Below, one piece after another: positions 10,174 through 19,950 of a DNA stretch of 64,000 bases (position 1 is the stretch's first letter; every line of letters begins with the position of its first letter). The position numbers and the translations under genes were made by a program. Below the pieces are notes generated by a model that was given only the letters and a program-made list of their open reading frames with translations, was not told the origin of the DNA and did no database searches. Origin of the DNA: Lingula anatina (lineage: Eukaryota; Brachiopoda; Lingulata; Lingulida; Lingulidae); NCBI RefSeq assembly GCF_001039355.2, contig NW_019775600.1, forward strand, positions 70,277 to 134,276, in the 5' to 3' direction.

Positions 10174-11900
10174 TTTTGTAGTTTTAAGAGAAACTGATCT
10201 AATTGACAAGACATTGCTAAATGAGTTCCTTAAAAAGTTACGTAATGTCAACATATTGCAATTCATTATTGTACTTAATTGCCCGGGTCCACATATTTCG
10301 AAGTTAATGTTCTGTTATGTTTTGGAGATTTGAATGATTCCTAAATAATTCCCATTGAATGATTCCGTTTTGGATACAACGTTAACTTGCAATTATATCC
10401 ACCATCGCACTTGTTTTTTGGACGAGATTTCGACAAACAAGTGTATGATAGCCGTGTATGATAGTCATATTTCAAATTAACAAAGAGTTTGTGCCTTTGA
10501 ATACTTTTTATCTAAACAGATATACGGTGGACGATTGCCTGTTATATTGCCTACAAACGGTTATGTAGTTTTATTTAGAAGTAAAGCAGCACGTAAAATA
10601 TTAGAAAACAATTGTTACAGGTAAAAATATAAAGAAGGTAAAATCACCTCTGTATGTATAGTTACAAGATTGGACGACCACTTCTTATGGTAAAATAGTC
10701 CTTGGTATTTTTAAATTCTTAAAAGAAGAAACTTATTATTCCAATTGGTATAATTCTACCTTCACACCGTTATTACCTCCTCTCTAAATTATGCTCCGTC
10801 TTCAATTGCTGTAGAGGAGCGCAAAGACTGTAGGTACAGATATGGTTGTTCCACAACATTAAATTGCCTCAGAGAAGGATAGTGTATTTTAGTGTTATTT
10901 TGTGCGTTATGGACGGCAGCATTTTTTTTCTGCAGATGAGGGGTTGCTAGGCCAGATTCATTCATGGTACTCTGCATTTATATGAAGAGAATACAATGTA
11001 TGCATACAGACCAGTTCACAAAATAAATTGCCATTTTTGTAAAAACAAAACAGAAGATGAACTTCATTGTGTACTTCGGAGAAATTGTATGGTTTCATTT
11101 ATAAGGTAGTTTTTAAGTGCGTAGGTCAATGTCTTTAGAAAAATGTTATAGAAAAATTGAAAACAACTAAAGAATTGTCTAAAAAAAGGGTGTGGCATTT
11201 AGCAAGAACGTGTCTATAAGAAGCAATGGTTTATAAACCAGGTGAACTGGATGTCTGTTATTTACTAAAACGTTTGGCTTTAAGGCGAATGAATGAATGA
11301 AACATTTCTGAACTACGCATTACATCACATTTACTTGTCAAGTATTTTATTGACTATATCTTGCACACTGTGACGATTATCGTAACATCCATGTACATAT
11401 TACCGGCAGATGTACCTTAGAAGAAATAATAAGTTCAAATGTATTCTTCTTATTATAAGAATTATAAATAGAATCACAAAAAGACGATTAGATAATTCCA
11501 ACCTGTGTCGTAGGCAGACGTATGGACATGATATCAATTTGACACAATGTTCGAGTCGAGATTTTTTTGTCTGCGTCAATTGAGAATAATCCCCTGATAC
11601 TCCAATATGATAAGGTAACAGTTGGTGTGAATTATTTCCAATGTACTGTAAATACTGTACAGTAATGTATTTGGCATGCATAATGTTTTTAATAAAGTCA
11701 AAATGTAACTTGAAAAGAAAAAGGAACTTTGATATTTGACTTTTTTCTCTGCTGCTGTGTCTGTTTGTTTGGAGGCATAAGAATATATCGGGTGGCTACA
11801 ATGTACAAAAACGTTAGGCAATGATATTTTGATAGATGCAGAGAATTCCATGACTGTGCCTTTCTTAATTGTGGCACACCTCTAAAAATAATAATAATAT
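10174..11900. repeat. 3' flank of GPCR 1, duplicated at 18,524-19,950
   Basis: The 3' flank aligns with that of GPCR 2: a shared ACGTAATGTCA segment, ATACGGTGGACGATTGCCTG-type sequence (about 10,520-10,545), GGAGCGCAAAGACTGTAGGT (about 10,815-10,834) and AACAGTTGGTGTGAAT (about 11,618-11,633). GPCR 2's flank lacks roughly 11,090-11,585 and has an extra TIR insertion. The duplication therefore covers promoter, gene and over 1.4 kb of downstream DNA. Apart from the possible LINE fragment at 11,020-11,080, nothing recognisable is encoded. Confidence 0.75.
11020..11080 (+). pseudogene. Possible LINE zinc-knuckle fragment
   Basis: The plus strand encodes INCHFCKNKTEDELHCVL, a C-x2-C-x7-H-x4-C pattern like the C-terminal knuckle of LINE ORF2. 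There is no other recognisable RT sequence around it, only an open patch. The paralogous place near 19,685 is broken. It could be chance. Confidence 0.35.
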
Positions 11901-12974
11901 CTCAACAATATGTGCAAAATCTTCATACAAAATCTGCGTATTCATGCTTTTACATCATACTAAGCTAGTGAAAATGTACAGAGATAAATAGTAATAAATA
12001 AATAAATAAATAAATAAATGATAAAAATGAAAATAACACAAATTAATAGCAACAAAATTGCATACAAATATACATGCGCATCACCATTTCATATGCATAT
12101 CGGGCATTTTATTATCATAAGCTAGGTGCGATTTTAAGTAAAAAATATACTAGTACTGTTCTATCTCTAAAGGAGCTGCTGCAGTGGGCTTTAGCAGAGA
12201 CAAACACCAATGCTGAATAAGACACCGTTGTTCTCATTCCAAACTTAAGCAAAATTAAGGTTTTAGATATTGGCAAATTAACAAATGTTCCTTTTATTAA
12301 ATGCTGTAGCGGAGTATTCATCATTCCATTCCACATTTACATTTCTTTTCAAGTGTGCCTGGGTAATTATCATTATCATTGTGACACGGTTAGACCATTT
12401 GTTGCATCATATACCTTAATAATCCAAAGAATTATCACAGCAATGAGGAGAAATGAACCAACGAAATTCTTTTGCTGGTTTTCCATCATCAACATCGAGA
12501 TAGTACCATGGACTTGCAGGGGGGGGTTCAGATTAAGGGGGGGGGGGGCAGGGGGATCCTGACCCCCCTTCGATATCTGGAAAAATTACACCAGTTATCC
12601 CCTCTTGAAATTATGTCTAGCTGAATCATAGTTCTGAACCGCACCAAATGGCACCATTCGCCGGCTGAAATTCCCAAAAAATTTTAGGGGCATTTCAGCG
12701 GGCTTCAAGCCCCACGCTGGGGATTTGGGGGGCTCGAGGGTCGGCTTCGCATCCACGGTCTGTTATTCCTAAAAAACGGGGCCCCACTTCAAATAATCCT
12801 GGATCCTCCACTGAACTTGGTCCTTTGCCAAACCAAACTGTCTGTGTGTTTTTAAGTAGTGAGAAAGGAAAGATTGGGCCGTCGTTAGATCTCGTAAACC
12901 TTCTTTCACAAAAGCACTTAACCACTGGTCTCAGGATATAATGTTCAGAATCTCAGCCGGTAAGAACGGATCTT
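11901..12974. other. Intergenic, AT-rich then G-rich
   Basis: No gene seen. An AAAT-type simple repeat lies at about 11,989-12,020. G runs are at 12,519-12,555, followed by a GC-richer patch to about 12,930 that looks like transposon debris. The frames in this patch on both strands show no family resemblance. Confidence 0.5.
12519..12555 (+). repeat. G-run cluster, possible G-quadruplex
   Basis: Three runs of 8, 12 and 5 G's (12,519-12,526; 12,537-12,548; 12,551-12,555) are separated by short loops. Sequence alone permits a quadruplex on the plus strand. No gene is close enough to suggest a role. Confidence 0.6.
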
Positions 12975-13121
12975 GATAAAACTTTCAAGGTACTATATAT
13001 CAGAAATGGGTAGCTTAAATTTTATCACATTTTGGTGGCGATCAATGAATTAACAAATTATTCAATTATGAGAAAAGAACTACCATAGTAGAGGTCTCTG
13101 GATGCTTTTCTAGTTTAATTC

Positions 13122-13161
<40 letters not shown>

Positions 13162-13265
13162 TACACAGAGCGCAACACAGAGATCCGTAGACAAAACGAA
13201 CATTACATAAATTCACAGTTAAAAAAGACACACTGTATGTATGCATTTTAATATGTTCAACTAAT
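12975..13265. repeat. Array block P, copy 2, with (TA)n insertion
   Basis: Matches 6150-6400 and 16,500-16,760 (TTTTGGTGGCGATCAATGAA, TGCTTTTCTAGTTTAA, CACAGAGATCCGTAGA). It is interrupted by a TA microsatellite at 13,127-13,159. It precedes the module at 14,307 but is separated from it by about 1 kb of repeats. Confidence 0.6.
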
Positions 13266-13604
13266 GTATGTGTTGAACAACTCGGGATCCATATCTCAGT
13301 TCCAATAGCCTTTGTTTCACATCATATCGTACGTAAGACAAGTAACGGCTTTGCTCGGGTATAGTTTACGGTGTATGGTGAAACTAAAAAAAATCATAAT
13401 AATATAATGTAATGAATAAATAAGAATGATAATTCTAACAATTGCGTACAATTTAATGGAGAACATGAGCAAAGTAAAGGCACAATTTATAATTCTATAA
13501 TGAACAAATAAATATTAAACAAATATTAATAACAATAACTTACTCGATTGCAGCTACATAAACTTTGAGATAATCTTGATGTTCACAAAAAAGAAGAAAA
13601 AAAT

Positions 13605-13607
<3 letters not shown>

Positions 13608-13662
<55 letters not shown>
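13608..13662. repeat. (AT)n microsatellite
   Basis: About 26 AT dinucleotides in noncoding sequence between array block P copy 2 and module copy 4. Confidence 0.95.
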
Positions 13663-13664
<2 letters not shown>

Positions 13665-13814
13665 GATGGGATTGCCCCCATGCGTATCTGATGACAAAAA
13701 TCACGAGTGGTCTCTACCCCAGTATGATCTGCTCATTACTCCCTAAATCATTGGCCTGTTACAATGGGTCACTGGTAGTATTCTCTCAAAAAACCTTATA
13801 CAATACAAAATACT

Positions 13815-14273
13815 ATTCTCTAAACAAAACAAACAATGACAAATAATGATAATAATATCATTAAAACTATAATAAAAAATAACAACAATTATTATTTAAA
13901 TGCACTTGTATTACTTATTTGCCGCATGGGTCGGCAACACTCGCCTAGCAAAAAAAAATGACAATTATACGTCTCCTTCTAATTTGACCAACTTATCAAC
14001 TGGCCTAACGTATTTACCACTACGTGTACGTACGGTGGCATACCTCACTAGACCGTCGCGACTGATTTTTGTCTATCCCACGATAGCTAAGAGCCAATAA
14101 CCACGCGGCATATCTTGATCGACCAAAAGAACTAGGTTCTCTATAAACAAAAAAAAAAAACAAACAATGACAAATACTGATAATAATATCATTACAACTA
14201 TAAAAAAATAAAAACAACAATTATTATTTAAATGAACTTGTATTACTTATTTGCCGCATGGGTCGGCAACAGT
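13815..14273. repeat. Direct duplication of ~115 bp
   Basis: The segment at about 13,815-13,933 (AACAAACAATGACAAATAAT through TTGCCGCATGGGTCGGCAAC) recurs at about 14,150-14,273 with few changes. About 215 bp separate the two copies. This explains the overlapping opposite-strand open frames here (13,900-14,100 and 14,020-14,220), which are not called as genes. Confidence 0.7.
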
Positions 14274-14306
14274 ATGGTCGCCTCTCCTTGGCACCCCACA
14301 TAGATT

Positions 14307-14640
14307 AAATGTTGCATCATACACAGTGAAGACCTATGAATGTTCTTATTTTGTTCTATACGGATAATGTACATCGATGAAATGACGCTATGCAGCTGTG
14401 ATTTGAAAACAAACAGCGGAAATCAACAAAGTATGGTTATGAATAAGTGGTTCCTGTTCATGACTTGTGTCTACGAGTGGTTTTGTGGGGTATAGAAGGC
14501 ATGCACATTTGACACCCCATCCATTCAGCTTGAATATCAAAGCAACTTGAGAGTTTACAAAGTACAAGCTGGACAATTAACTACAATTACATTAAATCAC
14601 AACACATATCTGTTAATTAGTGTACAAAAGTCCAAAAGAG
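14307..14640 (+). promoter_or_regulatory. GPCR upstream module, copy 4 (gene-less)
   Basis: Good match to the active modules: GTGAAGACCTATGAATG (about 14,326-14,342), CATCGATGAAATGACGCTATG, CAGCTG (about 14,393), TATAGAAGGC at the TATA position (14,491-14,500), and GAGAGTTTACAAAGTACAAG (about 14,550-14,569). The start codon position reads AAG (CCAAAAGAGAAC instead of CCAATGGAGAAT). The sequence then enters the same disruption junction as copies 2 and 5. Confidence 0.6.
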
Positions 14641-14693
14641 AACAGAGACGCCTTTAAAATTGTAATATCTCTAAACTGTTGAAGTTATTGAAC

Positions 14694-14696
<3 letters not shown>

Positions 14697-14732
<36 letters not shown>

Positions 14733-14735
14733 TTA
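14697..14735. repeat. (TTTA)n microsatellite
   Basis: About ten TTTA units directly abut the left end of the interspersed element at 14,736. An ATT microsatellite abuts its right end at about 15,025-15,072. Confidence 0.9.
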
Positions 14736-15021
14736 CCTCCGCCAAGGAGGTCATGTTTCCCCCTGTTTGTTTGTTTGTCTGTTTGTCTGTCTGTCTACCT
14801 GTCATCAACATAACCCAAAAAGTTATAGACCGATTTTGATGAAATTTTCAGGAACTGTCAGAAGTGGCCCAAGGAACAGATGATTAGTTTTTGGTGGTGA
14901 TCCGCATCAATAATCAATCAATAATCAATAATCACAAATATCGAAAATTTAGGGGTCAAACGGCATTGGATGGAGACTTTGCTGCCTTGGCGGAGGTCTG
15001 CGCTCTCTTAGTGCTTTTCTA

Positions 15022-15024
<3 letters not shown>
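14736..15024 (+). mobile_element. Interspersed element with CCTCCGCCAAGG ends
   Basis: Starts CCTCCGCCAAGGAGG and near its end carries the complement CCTTGGCGGAGG followed by TCTGCGCTCTCTTAGTGC and TTTTCTAGTT. The interior has TGTTTGTCTGTCTGTC and 'GACCGATTTTGATGAAATTT'. This sequence type is a familiar, very widespread noncoding repeat of animal genomes; naming its class here would be a guess. It lies inside the disruption sequence of module copy 4, flanked by TTTA and ATT simple repeats. Confidence 0.7.
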
Positions 15025-15072
<48 letters not shown>

Positions 15073-15394
15073 TTACTTATGGGATAATTTAAGTCCTATA
15101 AGATTTTGTTGGTGATCAATTAGAATAGAGCAGCTTTGACGGAAGCCACAGCTCTCCATGTGCTTTCCTGCACGTATTTACATGTAGTTATTAGACTGCC
15201 ATTAGAAGAGACAGATAAACACACTGCATAAAGTGTATAAGGATGATGTTTTCTTTCAAATGTTTCACATATCGATTTTCCCTGTTGTTATTGTCGAAAG
15301 GGCTTATAATGTTCGAAGTTTTCTTTATAAAAGAATGCTCTTATTTTGTCTGATACTGAAAAAATTCGATCATCAATGAAAAAACACCATCTGC

Positions 15395-15773
15395 AAAGCG
15401 GTGTCACCGAATGTGATTACTTTGGTGAAAAGTAAAATCTTGTCCAACGGGAGATTAAATGTTGCATCATACAGGATGAAGACCTGTAAATGTTCGTATT
15501 TTCTTCTATACGGATAATATTCATCGATGAAATGACGCCATGCAGCTGTGATTTGGTAACAAACAGCGGAAATCAACAAATTGTGCTAATGAAACAATGG
15601 TTATGAAACAACGGTTCCTGTCTACCAGTGGTTTTTGTAGGGTATAAAAGGCATGCAAATTTGACAAAACCATACACCCAGTTCTTTTAGCTTGGATATC
15701 AAAGCAACCTGAGAGTTTACAAAGTACGTCTTAAATCACAACACATCGCAGTGAATTACTGAAAAAAAGTCCA
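15395..15773 (+). promoter_or_regulatory. GPCR upstream module, copy 5, intact TATA
   Basis: Closest gene-less relative of the active modules: CATCGATGAAATGACGCCATG (about 15,524-15,544), CAGCTG, TATAAAAGGC (15,643-15,652), then GAGAGTTTACAAAGTAC. About 20 bp are missing before the ATG. The TATA box is consensus, so this module may still start transcription, although only a 20-codon frame follows. Confidence 0.6.
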
Positions 15774-15836
15774 ATGGAGAATTTGTCAAGCAACACTGAG
15801 ATATCTTTCAAATTGCAATATCTTCAAAACTGTTGA
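15774..15836 (+). pseudogene. GPCR truncated after ~12 codons
   Basis: The frame starts MENLSSNTEISF, clearly the receptor N-terminus (MENLSSTAETYF in GPCR 1). It then runs into the disruption sequence (KLQYLQNC) and stops at TGA. No receptor helix remains. The switch falls at the TTTCAA/ATTGCAATATC junction also seen after modules 2 and 4. Confidence 0.75.
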
Positions 15837-15984
15837 AGATATTGAACTTTGAAATTAGATTATTTTTCACTGAGCCAGCCGATATCACAAACGGGCTAAT
15901 TAATTTCTATAAGATTTTGGTGGGGATCAATGATAATACAGCAGCTCTGACAGATGTCAGAGCTTTCCATTTGATTTTCTCGTC

Positions 15985-16350
15985 TTCATTTTTGTCGAAA
16001 ACCATATATAAATCATATCCACGTATTTGATTAACCAAGGAGTTATACAACTACCAGTACGTGGTTTGACCGTCAAGAAAACAGGTTCTTGTTACCCCAA
16101 AGACGTTTACGGATGCAGCAAAAAATCGACAAACTTAAATGTATACTGTAAGCCACCTTAAAAAAATGGTCAGATAATAATTGCATAATTTCCTTTTTTT
16201 GCTAATTATTGCCGTATTATGCATATTTCGACTTTAACTGTATCCCCTCGACAAATACCGGCTTATTCTCGGACAGTTTATTTTTAAACCATGCCACTCG
16301 AATAGACAGTGGCATAGACAACGGTAACAGCACTAGCCCCTTTGGTGTAA
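15985..16350. repeat. Downstream array block D, copy 3
   Basis: Full-length match to 795-1160: TTTTTGTCGAAAACCATATA, ACAGGTTCTTGTTACCCC, AAGACGTTTACGGATGCAGC, 'GGACAGTTTATTTTTAAACC' and GCCCCTTTGGTGTAA. An ATT microsatellite follows (about 16,396-16,441). Confidence 0.65.
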
Positions 16351-16398
16351 GGGATTGGTATTAACTAGAAGTTTTGTAGCATCGGAGACACCTTATTA

Positions 16399-16441
<43 letters not shown>

Positions 16442-16454
16442 TGGTTTGTTACGA

Positions 16455-16760
16455 AGGATTTTTACAAAACAGATGTGAAAGTATGAACGAATATTGACAA
16501 AACTTTAACAGTTTCAATATATATATATCAAAAATGGGCTAGTTTAAATTTTATTGGATTTTGGTGATGATCAAAGAATTCACAAAATAATCAATTATGA
16601 GAAAAGAACTTCCGTAGTGGAGATGTGTGGGTGCTTTTCTAGTTTAAAATGTAAAGGACTAGTTGAGCAACACAGAGATCCATAGAGAAAATGAATATTA
16701 CATAAATTCACAAGGAAAAAAGGCACACTGTACATGTGTGCATTTAAATATGTACAGCTC
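16455..16760. repeat. Array block P, copy 3
   Basis: Matches 6105-6410 and 12,975-13,265. It runs into the flank of module copy 6 with no LINE between, showing the ancestral order: block D, block P, module, gene. Confidence 0.6.
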
Positions 16761-16964
16761 ACATACGGTGGCAACTGCTTGGCGCGCCACAAGGCGATTA
16801 AGAATATCAAAAAGCACACTCGGTTGACTATTTGAAGATATTTTCAGGACCTTTTTGTTGGTTGGGGGGGTGTGGATGTTAAATTTGCCCTCAAGAAACT
16901 ACCTTTATCATCTTGAGCGCAGTTCACAATTTATGAAAATATTTGCTGCAATTTGAGAAAGGAA

Positions 16965-17353
16965 AGCGGTGTCACTGCTTGTGATGACTTTGGTGAAAAG
17001 TAAAACCTTGTCCAACGGGAGATTAAAGGTTGCATCATACACAATGAAGACCTATAAATGTTCTTATTTTGTTCTATACGGATTATATCCATCGATGAAA
17101 TGACGCCATGCAGCTGTGCTTTGAAAACAAAGAGCGGAAATCAACAAACTGTGATTATGAAACAGTTGTTATAAAACAGTGGCTCCTGTCTGCAAGTGGT
17201 GTTTGTAGAGTATAAAAGGCATGCACATTTGGCAAATCCATACACCCTTTGCATTCAGCTTGCCTATCCAAGCGACCTGAGAGTTTACAAAGTACAAACT
17301 ACAAATACATTAAATCTTAACAATTTTCCGTGAATTGGTGGGGAAAAAGTCCA
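16965..17353 (+). promoter_or_regulatory. Promoter module of intact GPCR 2, TATA box 17211-17219
   Basis: Same layout as the GPCR 1 module: 'GAAGACCTATAAATGTTC', CATCGATGAAATGACGCCATG, CAGCTG (about 17,111), consensus TATAAAAGG (17,211-17,219), CATACACCCTTTGCATTCAG, GAGAGTTTACAAAGTACAA. The spacing from TATA to ATG is 143 bp because GTTGGACAAA-like bases are deleted near 17,299. Confidence 0.65.
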
Positions 17354-18523
17354 ATGGAGAAACTGTCGAGCACCGCCGAGACATATTTCAACATGTCAGA
17401 GAAGCCCGCGCATAATCTGTCAACCATTGGGACGTGGTTTTGCACTGAAACAGCCTGCGTTCCTTTTGTTACAATCGCTTTAATCATCGGGATGGTTGGA
17501 ATGTTTGCAAACGGCCTCATTATCGTGTCGTTTTACAAGTTCGATGATATCCGATGTCAGGCCCACTATGCCATCGTAAGCTTCGCCTGTCTTGATTTCC
17601 TCACTGGGTTGGTCGGCATCCCGCTCCACGAAATATCGGCGAACTTGGTGAATGTGATCCCTGAAATAAGCCATGTAACATTGAGCAAGCACTTTTGTTT
17701 GGTCAAAACATTTTTTGCGGGCTTGATGGTTTATCTTAAATTCCTTCACCAACTTTTCATCGCTACTGAAAGATACCTAAAGATATGTCACCATTTCAAG
17801 TGCGTCACGCTAATAACTAACAAGAGACTTGCCATTGCATTGGTCTGCGTGTGGCTTTACGGGATAGCTGTGACCGTCATCCCGTTACTCGCCTGGCACA
17901 CCTGGCAGCCGGGATATACAGGAAGCGGTTTCGTCAGTAATAACAACATTGTTTCTTACATTACCCTCCCGCATATCATGATTTCCGTTGTAGCCGCATG
18001 TGGCCAGTATATAGGAATATATCGCCACGTCAAACAACAAGCAAAAGCAATGAACGAATTCAAGAAGAAAACCGTTAAACCAACGCAACTGGGGGCCACC
18101 ACTGTTCCGCAGAAAACTCACGCAGACCAGGTTTGTCAAAATGAGCTCAGGATGAGAAATGAAGAGAGTAAAACAGGCTCAACACAGAAGTCCATGGCCA
18201 ACACTCCCAAGAAACCACGGTATGTAAAGCCACCTCAACTTACCCAGCAAAAATGTTTTGAGATTGCGCTGAATAAAAGGGAGATCCAAGTGGCAAAATC
18301 TACAGCAATCGCTGCAGGTTTTATCGTTTTCTTGTCCATCCCTATCTTTTTAATTAATTTCGCATTGAGCAAGTTCAAGGATGATCCGGTGTTGGTTGGT
18401 ATCTTCTACAATCTCTCAACAATGATTATAGGCATAAGTTCGTTCACCTGTCCTATCATATATGCCACATTTAACATAAAAATGAGAAGAGCTTTTTTGA
18501 AGTTGCTTAAATGCAGTAGTTAA
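17354..18523 (+). CDS. Class A (rhodopsin-like) GPCR, array copy 2
   Basis: Intronless 389-residue paralog of GPCR 1. An in-frame ATG exists 8 codons upstream (17,330), but the aligned start of both copies is here. It keeps the TM1 asparagine, TM2 aspartate, C3.25, ERY, the TM6 proline and CPIIY. The helices and the TM3/second-loop region are almost identical to copy 1. Changes cluster in the N-terminus (residues about 25-40), the second extracellular loop (HTWQPGYTG versus NNLQPGCTG) and the third extracellular loop (LSKFKDDP versus VGWVFRDDP). The second-loop cysteine is replaced by tyrosine, removing the usual partner of C3.25. About 14 codons are deleted from the third intracellular loop. 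It is probably a functional receptor with a different ligand preference; that is inference. Confidence 0.9.
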   Translation: MEKLSSTAETYFNMSEKPAHNLSTIGTWFCTETACVPFVTIALIIGMVGMFANGLIIVSFYKFDDIRCQAHYAIVSFACLDFLTGLVGIPLHEISANLVNVIPEISHVTLSKHFCLVKTFFAGLMVYLKFLHQLFIATERYLKICHHFKCVTLITNKRLAIALVCVWLYGIAVTVIPLLAWHTWQPGYTGSGFVSNNNIVSYITLPHIMISVVAACGQYIGIYRHVKQQAKAMNEFKKKTVKPTQLGATTVPQKTHADQVCQNELRMRNEESKTGSTQKSMANTPKKPRYVKPPQLTQQKCFEIALNKREIQVAKSTAIAAGFIVFLSIPIFLINFALSKFKDDPVLVGIFYNLSTMIIGISSFTCPIIYATFNIKMRRAFLKLLKCSS

Positions 18524-18590
18524 AAATTAAGTTCGAATTAATTTGGTAGGTGTTAGAGAAACTTATTTTATTGACAAGGTATTGTTTAAA

Positions 18591-18928
18591 GGGATAATAA
18601 CTCTTCGTTTCGGCCAAAAAATTAACTTTCCTGGAGTAAACAACAATTTTCCCATTCTTACCAATGGTTAATGAATCCATATTTACATTCAAAGTAAGTT
18701 TTTTTTTTCTAGAAAGTTTGTTTTTTTGTTAAAATCTCTTAAGAGATTTTAACAGAGTATAGCCATCAATGGAGGTCATGTGGTCTAAAGACAAGCTCAG
18801 ATATCAGAATAATAGCTTTAACTGCCGTTTTTGTGGTAAAACAGAATATATTATATTTCTATGAGTTATTCACAATGTTTTTATTGTGAAATATAGATCT
18901 CATACGAAGAGTTATTATCCATTTAAGT
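18591..18928. mobile_element. TIR insertion in GPCR 2 3' flank
   Basis: Absent from the GPCR 1 flank. The ends are inverted repeats: GGATAATAACTCTTCG (from 18,592) and its complement CGAAGAGTTATTATCC (ending 18,920). GTTTAAA occurs directly before (18,584-18,590) and again at 18,929-18,935, possibly a target duplication. The interior encodes a short NCRFCGKTE patch and no complete protein. It postdates the receptor duplication. Confidence 0.65.
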
Positions 18929-19950
18929 GTTTAAATTGCACCGGAAGAGTCCCTTCAAAAGGTACGTAATGTCAAAATATTGCAATTCAAAATCGCACTT
19001 AATTGTCCGGGTACACATATTTCATATTTTATTTTCTGTAATTACGTTTTAGAGATTTGAATGATTTCTATATAATTTCCGGTGAATGATTCCCTTTTGT
19101 ATCAAACGCAAACTTACAGGTATATCCACCATCGCAGTTGTTTATCGGACGAGATTTCGACAAACAAGTGTATAAGCTGTGTATGATAGCTATATTTCAA
19201 ATTAACAGAGGGTTTGTTCCTTTGGATCCTTTTTATCTAAACAGATGGGCGGTGGACGATTGCCTGTTATATTGCCTACAAACGCTTATGTAGTTTTATT
19301 TAGGAGTAAAGCAGCACGTAAAATATTAGATAACAATTGTTACAGGTAAAAATATAAAGAAGGTAAAATCTTCTCTATATGTATAGTTACGAGATTTGAA
19401 GACCGCTTCTTATGGAAAAATAGTCCTGGGTATTTAAGAAGACGCTATTCTTCCAATTGGTATAATTCTACCTCCATACCGTTATTACCTCCTCTCTTAA
19501 TTATGCTCCTTCTTCAATTGCTGTAGAGGAGCGCAAAGACTGTAGGTAGAGATAAAGTTGTTCCACAACATTAAATTGCCCCAGAGAAGGATAGTGTGTT
19601 TAGTGTTAGGTGGTGCGTTATGCACGACAGCATTTTTTTCTGCAGTTCTGGGGTTGCTACGCCAGATTCCTCTATGGCATTAATTTTTGTAAAAATGAAA
19701 CAGAAGATGAATTTCATTGAAATGGTGTGATTTCTATTGTAATGTAGTTAATTCCCTGGTATTCCACTATTTTGAAGTAACAGTTGGTGTGAATCATTTC
19801 CAATGTGCTGTCAGCATTGCATAGAATTGTATTGGACATGCGTATCGCACTATAATAATGTAACGTAACTTGAAAAGAAAATTGAAGGTTTGTTATTTGA
19901 CTTTTTCTCTGCTGCTATGACTGTGAAGGAGTGATCCTCTTATATCAAGG
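18929..19950. repeat. 3' flank of GPCR 2 (paralogous to 10,240-11,770)
   Basis: Aligns with the GPCR 1 flank: ACGTAATGTCA, GTGGACGATTGCCTGTTATA, GGAGCGCAAAGACTGTAGGT and AACAGTTGGTGTGAATCATT. It lacks the ~490 bp corresponding to 11,090-11,585. Homology fades near 19,920. No coding sequence is seen. Confidence 0.7.

Noticed and set aside
17330-17353. Earlier ATG for GPCR 2 (8 extra codons)
   Set aside because: The aligned GPCR 1 start and module border are at the second ATG; the extra codons come from upstream module sequence that is not open in copy 1.
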